From Aselliscus stoliczkanus (taxonomy: Eukaryota > Chordata > Mammalia > Chiroptera > Hipposideridae), in contig CM066729.1 in assembly GCA_033961575.1 (NCBI GenBank), positions 35,312,501 through 35,376,500 of the forward strand: a stretch of 64,000 nt of DNA. Reading direction: 5' to 3'. Each line of letters begins with the position of its first letter. Position 1 is the first letter of the stretch. A program made the translations under genes and the position numbers. The notes under the pieces were generated by a model. That model saw nothing but the letters and a program-made list of their open reading frames with translations, ran no database searches and was not told the DNA's origin. This document shows, in pieces, positions 57,084-64,000 of this stretch.

Positions 57084-58888
57084 TACATAATAATCATTGC
57101 ATAACTTCATATCACTACTTTTGTTTAATCCTGCTATTTCAACTATGTATCCCTTAGCTTTTCTGCTTTAATCTTTTAATCTCTTAGAGCTTTTTCTATG
57201 TTTTCTGTTATTTTTTCAAACCTATCCTTCACCACACTAACTTAACGTTAAACAAGATAGCTCCTGTTATTCACTGCTATTAAAAATTTAAAAATATTTT
57301 ATCACCTATGTTGTATCAAAACAATTTCTAGCAATTCCTCCAAGCTCCATTTTTATTTTATACTGCCTTCTGGTCTGATATCTTTTTATCTTCTTTCCTT
57401 GCCCTTTCATCTAATCTTAAATCAATTATTTTGCCTATATGTTGGAGCCATCTTTCCTTGACTTTTATAGACACTATTTGAAATTTACTTCCTTTTCTTT
57501 GACTTTTATAGATACTATTTGGAATTTACTTCTGTTTTCTATAGTATATATTATTTAGACATGATACTCCTCACATTTTGCATGCATGTTTTTCTTTCTC
57601 CATGCCACTAATAATTTCTTGGTACTTTCATTTGTTTAATTTAGCTTCTATATTTTAGTCTTTATCTTTAAGAGTGAGAATCTCTTTTGGGTCTGCAATT
57701 TCACTCAGAAAGATGATAATAGTTTGCTTTGTTGTTTTTAGAAGTCCCTCATTTTAAACTTGATATACAAACCATCTTTAGAACCAACAATAGAACACAT
57801 TAACAATTTGGCTTCTGAGATGGTTATTTGTTTATTGGCTCTTGCTTTCAAGCTTCTGTGTTATCCCCTCCATTGCAGGGAGTTGGAAGCTTGCAACCTT
57901 GATTTCCATTAGCCCTTTGCCACCTTTATTATTTTGGCTTTGGCAGAGGAGAACAATAAGAGAGATTGGAAGGTGGGATTAAGGAAAACAAATCCTTTTT
58001 TCTGTGCATGTGGTGCCTTTCAACAGGGCAGCAGGAGATTGAAATATCTCAGGTGGTTTTGTTTTTCCTGACTGGTCACTGATGGTGCACTCCAGCATAA
58101 TCAGAATAGCCTATCCATTTCATAGTCCAAGTAATCATCTTTACCACCATAATAATCAAGCAAAATGGCCATTTTATCCCTCATATGTTTGCCTTTAGTT
58201 ACATCCAATTTATGTACAGTTTTCCATTTCTTTTTTGACATGGACTAGAAGTAGCCCATTAGTCACTGGCAGGGAAGTTACAGCTTTGAGATGAAAATTA
58301 GGTTAATGTGATTCCAATCCCTGAAAACGTATTTCTGAGTCAATTTCTTTTACAAATATTTAATAAGTCCAAGTCCAGTTGGGAAACAGAAATCACTCTA
58401 GTGATGTCAAGTCCACAAGAATATGAAGCAAGGAATTGGAAGAACACTGGAAAGATCAGAGAGCTGAAGAGGGGAATGCTGCAGAAAGAAAGCGCAGGTG
58501 GAGATGTGGTGAGCAGCAGTCTGAGGGTTTTATAGTCGCATGAGGAGCCTACAAGTTCACATGGACCTCAGTCTCCTGCGGGTGTTGCCTCTGCCACCTC
58601 TCCTGCTGTTGATGCTTCATGGGAACCCAGGTGCCCTCTCTCCCACGGCCACTGCTGAAACCATTGTTACAGTCACCATGTGGGCAACACAAGAAATAGG
58701 GAAAATGGTTTTGTCCTTCCCTTTGCCAGTGCTCCCATGAAGAGAGCTGTCTCCTGGGACACTGACCTGAAAGTCTGTCTGTCCTTGGGAATTTACAAGA
58801 ATATTTTCAGGCTTTCAGTTCCCTAGCAATACAGAAGAAAGCACTGAATCGCAAGATAGGATCTGAGAGACAAAAATCAATTAATCAA
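57084..58888. other. Unassigned sequence with a 41-bp tandem duplication
   Basis: A duplicated 41-base unit lies at about 57455-57536 ('gacttttatagacactattt' / 'gacttttatagatactattt'). The region 58308-58740 has two adjacent open frames (75 and 66 codons), the second starting with a leucine-rich stretch like a signal peptide. I recognise no homolog and no exon signals. Nothing else found. Confidence 0.4.
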
Positions 58889-59745
58889 AAAGTTTCTGGT
58901 GGGGGAGACCAAAGATCTAGCATCTGGAGCAGCATGGCCAAGCCTTGTGGGATACGCCTGAGCAGGAAAGCCCGCAAGCAGGTGGGTGTCTTCCAGCAAA
59001 GTCTTTTTCCAGGAGGCTGAATAATTCCTCTACAGATTCTTGCCACAGAAAATCATGGACCTGACTCAGCTCTTGCAAAAGAACTCCCTCAACGTGGCTG
59101 ACCTGGCCTCTCTCCGGGCCCCACTGGACATCCCTATTCCAGAGCCCCTCCCAAAGACGATGAGATGAAAACAGATAAGCAGGAGAAGAAAGAAGTCCCT
59201 AAATGCGGCTTTCTTCCTGGGAATGAGAAGGTCCTGGCCCTGTTTGCCTTGGTTAAGCCAGAAGTCTGGACTCTCAAAGAAAAATGCATTCTGGTGATCA
59301 CATGGATCCAGCACCTGATCCCCAAGATTGAGGATGGAAATGACTTTGGGGTGGCAATCCAGGAGAAGGTGCTAGAGAGAGTGAATGCAGTCAAGACCAA
59401 AGTAGAAGCCTTCCAGATAACCATTTCCAAGTACTTCTCAAAATGCGGGGATGCTGTGGCCAAGGCCTCTAAGGAGATCCATGTGATGCATTACCAGGCC
59501 CCAGTGCATGAGCGAGACGAGGCAGCCTATGGGGAGCTCAGGGTCATGCTGTTGGACCTGAGGGCTTTCTATGCTGAGCTTTATCATATCATCATCAGCA
59601 ACTTGGAAAAAATTATCAACCCTAAAGGTGAAGAGAAGCCATCTATATACTGAGCCCAGGGCTAAAAGAGGAATAAATGACCTATACTATTAAAAAAAAA
59701 AAAGTATCTGGCGTAGGAGAGTTTGTATGACCTAGCATCTGGTGC
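58889..59745 (+). pseudogene. PSME2: Processed pseudogene of proteasome activator PA28 beta
   Basis: Intronless retrocopy of PSME2, whose protein pairs with PSME1 in the interferon-inducible 11S cap of the 20S proteasome. The start is ATG 58934 (MAKPCG...), the stop TGA 59651-59653 and the A-tail 59692-59703. The N-terminal part has a one-base insertion in the run at about 59000-59010, then a premature TAA (about 59022-59024). A one-base deletion near 59155 shifts the frame. From 59165 the last 162 codons are open and very close to PSME2, including the activation-loop and C-terminal helices up to the terminal Tyr. No promoter is seen. Imperfect direct repeats of about 44 bases flank it (58889-58932, 59701-59745). 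Confidence 0.93.
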
Positions 59746-60427
59746 AATCCAAGTAGGAGAAATACTTATTTGCATAGATTATTCTATTTGGGACAAAGAT
59801 ACTGAATAGAACAAAGTGTTACTTCCAGAGTAGGGAGAAACACGACTCTTAAGATCATTTTGTCTAGGTAAATAATCATTAAGAGAACAAAGAATTTAAC
59901 AACTGTTAACTTAAAACTGTTTCTCTTGGACTATTAGTACCTCTACCAAAAGCTGCCCATGTGAAATATAACATGACAATCTTCTGAGTCTTAAAACCCA
60001 GTTCTAATACTTACACATCTCCTGCATCAGACAGGGATCGTAAAAACTACTCCATACAAGGCCACAGGTACTACCAGGCTTCAGACATTTTGTTGAAGCT
60101 CTTGGGCCATGGCACTCTGTCATCACCATGGTGTCTGCTGACCTGTGACAATAAATTTGCTTTTGGGGATCTCACAGCCTGCCCTCAGCTTAGCCATTTC
60201 CCTGTCAAGAATCTCTTCTGGTTTATTTGGGGGGAAAGATGTGGTCTTCTTTCAAAAGAGATTTTGAGACCAAGTCTTGAGGGTTATTTCATTATAATCC
60301 ATCAGTGCTATGTGTAGTAAAAGCCTTAGAATTCTGAATCAAGATGGCACTTTTGTATAGCTTTCAATTCTAATTCAAAGTTTCCTCTGTTTTATGTTTC
60401 CTGTGTCATTCATGTAGAAAGAAGGTG
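59746..60427. other. Unassigned sequence
   Basis: No gene or repeat recognised. Confidence 0.45.
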
Positions 60428-60922
60428 TATTCATTCCCTATTGCTCCTATAACAAATGACTACAAATCTAATTGTTTAAATAAAAACATATGTATTATTT
60501 TACAGTTCTGTAAGTCAGAAGTTCAACATGAATCTCACTAGCTAAAATCAACATGTTGGTAGAGCTGTGTTCCTTTCTAGAAGCTCTAGAGGAGACCCTG
60601 TTTCTTTGTCTTTTCCAGCTACTATGGTTTCCCCTCATTTCCTGGCTTTTCCTCCATCCTCAAAGACAGCAACTGCATGTTGGCTTGTTTTACATCACAT
60701 CACTCTGACTCTTCAACCATCTCCTCATCTCTCTCCCTCTCCACAGGTGGGAAAGGTTCTCTGCTTTTAATGACATATGTTATTATATTGAACTCACTAT
60801 AATAGTCCAGAATAATCTCCCCCAAAGTCCTGGATGTCAATCACACTTGCAAAGTCCCTGGGACTATGGAAAATAACATATTCACAGATCCCTGGGAGCC
60901 ATTATTTTGCCTACCACAGAAG
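60428..60922 (-). mobile_element. MLT1-type MaLR LTR, reverse
   Basis: On the plus strand: 'ttgctcctataacaaatgactacaaatc', 'tttacagttctgtaagtcagaagttcaacatg', 'ctagaagctctagaggagaccctg', 'catcactctgactcttc' and an end 'gggagccattattttgcctaccaca'. A clear reverse MLT1 solo LTR of usual length. Confidence 0.85.
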
Positions 60923-60939
60923 GGTATAATTTCTTGCTT

Positions 60940-61090
60940 CCTACTATCCTATCTCTCTCCCTCCTTCCCTCCCTCTCTCTCTCACTCCCTCAGTGCCTCC
61001 TTCCTTCCTTCCTTCCTTCCTTCCTTCCTTCCTTCCTTCCTTCCTTCCTTCCTTCCTTCCTTCCTTCCTTTCTTCCTTCCTCCCTGTCTC
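60940..61090. repeat. (TTCC)n microsatellite with pyrimidine-rich flanks
   Basis: A nearly pure TTCC run (about 60999-61070), preceded by TCTC/CCTC-rich sequence. The purine strand is GGAA-rich and could form triplex-type structures. Open frames through it (Leu/Pro/Ser repeats; Glu/Gly/Arg/Lys on the other strand) are artefacts. Confidence 0.95.
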
Positions 61091-61241
61091 TTGTAATTGT
61101 TTTTCCATTGCAACTTTCCAGTAGACTGTGAAGAATTTCTATGTTAAAACTTGTCTTAATTTTGTGTATCTCCAAGTACCTATTACAACCTCTTATTAGT
61201 TGGGTATAATGGAAATAGAAATCACTAATTCATTTTAAGTT

Positions 61242-61243
<2 letters not shown>
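61091..61243. other. Short unassigned spacer
   Basis: Nothing recognised between the two microsatellites. Confidence 0.4.

Positions 61244-61273
<30 letters not shown>
61244..61273. repeat. (ATTT)n microsatellite
   Basis: Seven or so ATTT units. Confidence 0.93.
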
Positions 61274-61917
61274 CTTTTGTGCTTGTCCTGGGCTACTAAT
61301 TATGCAATGTGGTAAAAATAGAGGAATAGAGGAGTAAGCAAGAGAAAGTGCACCTAAGTACAACATGACTTCTCTTATTTTCTTCATCAAAAAAAATCAC
61401 CCAATGTCTATGGTTCAGTGTTTTTGTATCAAATGAAGAGGCCAAAACATAGAAAAGTAATTTGTAAATTATAATATTCTATAGTGGCCAAACCAAGACA
61501 TATTATCACTTGTGATGGCACTAAATGTTACTTGAATTGTTAAATTTTCTTGAAGACTTGAGAAACTGCCATTCCATTTGTAAGGGACAAAATTTGTAAT
61601 GAACAAATGTTTTAATTTATACTGAAATGGAATCATTGTCTTTGTTGTAATCTTTTGATTTAATCTTTGATGAATAGTTAATAATCTCTATGCTGATGTA
61701 ATTTATACCGCAGTGCACTAGTTATGCTCACATTGTGCTTCTATCAATGTAATCTGGCATTTGCCTATTCTGGGTAATTTAAAATAAAAAGGGACAGCTA
61801 CACAACAGAGATGGTTATTTTACATTATTTTGTCCAGGCTACTTAGTCTACTTGTAGGTGTTAAGATCCAATCAGTCTTTCTGCAGGAAATGAAAGAAGG
61901 GACAAATGCATTCAGCT
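61274..61917. other. Unassigned sequence
   Basis: AT-rich, no gene or repeat recognised. Confidence 0.45.
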
Positions 61918-61920
61918 GAT

Positions 61921-61970
<50 letters not shown>
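61918..61970. repeat. (GATA)n microsatellite
   Basis: About 12 pure GATA units followed by GATGATAGATAAA. Likely length-polymorphic. Confidence 0.96.
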
Positions 61971-63250
61971 GATAGATAAAGTTTGCATGTTTTGATTGTT
62001 TTGACTAAAGTTGATATTTTGAGTCATTATGGAACCTGATTTTGCACTGATAATATGCTACTGATACGAATCCTTCCATTGTAAGAAAATTTTGAGAATT
62101 TAAGAATAAATATCTTACTTTTATTTTATACCATATACATATTATGCTTCATTTTGTAGTGAGCAGAGCACTTATTGTATAGTTTTCTAGAACAGGATTT
62201 GAAATCCAGTTTAAAATTTTTTTGCTCAATGACTTTATGCAAATATTTTAACCTCTCTGTTCTTCAATCTCCAATTTGAAAGAAACAAGTGTATCTATTT
62301 CATGAAAATATTGTGGTGCCTAAAAGTGATACAACACGTACAGAATGTTAAAGATTGCCTGGCACAGTATATTTACCTATTTTAATCATTGAGTACCTCG
62401 TGATTTATATCTCTATTATGAAAATTTAAACAGACATTGCTTGTTGATATTTTAAATGATTTTTATACTAAGTGACTTTATTCTTATGATAGAATAAATT
62501 TCACATTATGTTGAGTAATTACATTATAAACTAAACAAAAAACTGAATGCTGTGATATTTAAATAAACTACAATTGGTATAGATCTACACCATCACAGAA
62601 TTACAAACATTTATAATTATTTCCTTTCTTGGCCTTTGTCAGGAATTTTGCTAATGAGTTCTTGTACAATTCTGTCAGTAGAAAAAATGAACTGGAAGAG
62701 ACACAAAACAGTGACAAGAATCATAGGTTGGACTTATACGCTCAGTTTTGGATAATTTCTCTGCTACTTATGAGATCTGTGATACTCAGCCATCATTATC
62801 CTTATGGACTCTTGCAGGGACCCTGAGCAGTCTGTTGAGGGAAGCAAAAGGAACTTCCTCGCCATTAATCACACATTGGTGTTTCTTTCATCTGTAAACA
62901 CATGAACTTGGCTACTCTCATTAACAAAAGCAAAGTGTCACAGCTTGAACTAGTCCATTCCAAAGCATGATTTATTACAAAGAAATAAACAAATACAAAA
63001 TACTTTTCAGTGTTTTTATATCCTGCATTATATCCTAAGAATTTCTTTTGTCTCTTGTTCTGTAATATGCATGTTAGAGAATAAATGAAGTTCTGCTTTA
63101 CAGAGCTCCAAATGGAAAAGGAAATTTATGATTTCTTCACTGACAATCATTTTGGGTACAAAATGGGTGGTAACTCAACCTAAGAGCAAGAAACTTTGAC
63201 AAGTATTTGTCCATGAAACTAGATTGGTGGGCAAACATGTAGGCCAATTT
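61971..63250. other. Unassigned intergenic sequence
   Basis: About 1.3 kb of AT-rich DNA with no recognised element or coding region. Confidence 0.5.
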
Positions 63251-64000
63251 TTAAAATTAAATTTGTAGAAGTGATATTGGTAAATAAAACTATATAGGTT
63301 TCAAGTGTACAATTCTACAGTGCATCATCTACATATATGTTGCATTGTGTGTTCACCACCCAAGTCAATTCTCCTATCACCATATATTTGATCCCTTTTA
63401 CCCTCTTCTACCACTCACCCCCTTATCCTCTGGTAACCACAAAATTGTTGTCTGTGTCTATGAGTTTTTCTTGTTTTTTTTTTGTTGTTGTTGTTCATTT
63501 GTTGCTTTCAGTTTTGTATTCCATATATGAGTGAAGTCATATGGTTCTCAACTTTTTCTGTCTGACTTATTTTGCTTAGCATGATAACCTCAAGGTACAT
63601 CCATATTATTGCAAATGGGTGTATTTCATCTTTTTTACGGCTGAGTAATATTCCATTGTATGTATGTGCCACATATTCTTTATCCAATCATCAATCGAAG
63701 GACATTTTGGCTGTCTCCATGTCTTGGTCACTGTAACTGATGCTGCTATGAACATAGGGGGACATGTATCTTTATGGATAAATGTTTTCAGATTTTGGGG
63801 TTGGATACCTAGAAGAGGGATTGCTAGGACATATGGTGACTCTTCTTAATTTTTTGAGGAATCTCCATACTGTTTTCCATTGTGATTGTACCAGTTTACA
63901 TTTCCACCAGCAGTGTATGAGGGTTCATTTTTCTCCACAGCTTCTCCAACACTTGTTATTACTTGTCTTGTTGATAATAGCCATTCTAACAGGTGTGAGG
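63251..64000 (-). mobile_element. L1 3' portion, reverse, running off the window
   Basis: Starts at the left with the L1 3' end ('gatattggtaaataaaactatataggtttcaagtgtacaattc') and proceeds through 3'UTR ('ctggtaaccacaaaattgttgtctgtgtctatgag') into the ORF2 C-terminal region ('tttatccaatcatcaatcgaaggacattttgg'). The same order and subfamily as 10418-11132. The 5' side lies beyond base 64000. Confidence 0.88.

Noticed and set aside
58308..58740. Two adjacent open frames, the second with a leucine-rich start like a signal peptide
   Set aside because: Short, no recognised homolog, no splice or promoter evidence, and situated just upstream of a retrocopy in repeat-dense DNA.
60866..61175. Open frames through the TTCC repeat on both strands
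   Set aside because: Low-complexity translations (Leu/Pro/Ser; Glu/Gly/Arg/Lys) of a microsatellite.

Overview
This window looks like mammalian nuclear DNA: AT-rich, packed with retrotransposons in several age classes, and with no intact host gene that I can support. The most frequent young repeat is a tRNA-derived SINE. Its head carries Pol III A- and B-box-like sequence, and its long form ends in AATAAAATCTTT plus an A-tail. That architecture resembles SINEs of rhinolophoid (yinpterochiropteran) bats such as Rhin-1. The L1 subfamily and the DNA-transposon remnants also fit a bat. The bat assignment is my inference from remembered repeat families, not a database match.

Layout. 1-3.2 kb: a possible LTR, one SINE and unassigned AT-rich sequence. 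3.2-8.4 kb: L1 3' portions, the second one split by a SINE and by a Tc1/mariner-like element (7719-8304). 8.4-18.6 kb: mostly unassigned sequence with a reverse L1 (10418-11132, perfect 15-bp target-site duplication, TSD) and three SINEs. 18.6-20.9 kb: an L1 remnant holding a perfect 70-bp inverted copy of its own flank, followed by a mariner foldback. 20.9-31.8 kb: MLT1-type LTRs, an old L1, several SINEs (including a two-unit SINE insertion) and unassigned DNA.

31,797-43,140 is the centrepiece, a nest of insertions. An MLT1-type LTR is split by a long L1 (31841-42700) that still has 5'UTR, ORF1, a shortened ORF2 and 3'UTR. The L1 5'UTR is split by a decayed reverse-strand endogenous retrovirus (32950-38737) with paired LTRs, protease, reverse transcriptase, RNase H, integrase and env traces. 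The L1 ORF2 carries a second, truncated L1 3'UTR flanked by a perfect 15-bp TSD. The L1 3'UTR carries a full-length SINE. About 360 bp beyond the L1's own poly(A) looks like a 3' transduction.

43.1-58.9 kb: a MER5-type hAT fragment, MLT1-like LTRs, old reverse L1s with a 91-bp tandem duplication, a composite SINE, a solo-LTR candidate, a foldback hAT-like element, a Tigger remnant, a short mariner-type MITE and a piggyBac-like MITE with TTAA ends. 58.9-59.7 kb: a processed pseudogene of PSME2 (proteasome activator PA28 beta). 60-64 kb: an MLT1 LTR, TTCC and GATA microsatellites and a reverse L1 running off the end.

Nothing here works together as a pathway. The biology is insertion history: L1 supplied the machinery for the SINEs and the PSME2 retrocopy, and several cut-and-paste transposon families left non-autonomous remnants. 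I found no previously undescribed functional system. The most notable observations are structural: the inverted filler in the L1, the 3' transduction, the mariner foldback, and a transposon insertion whose empty site is visible elsewhere in the window.
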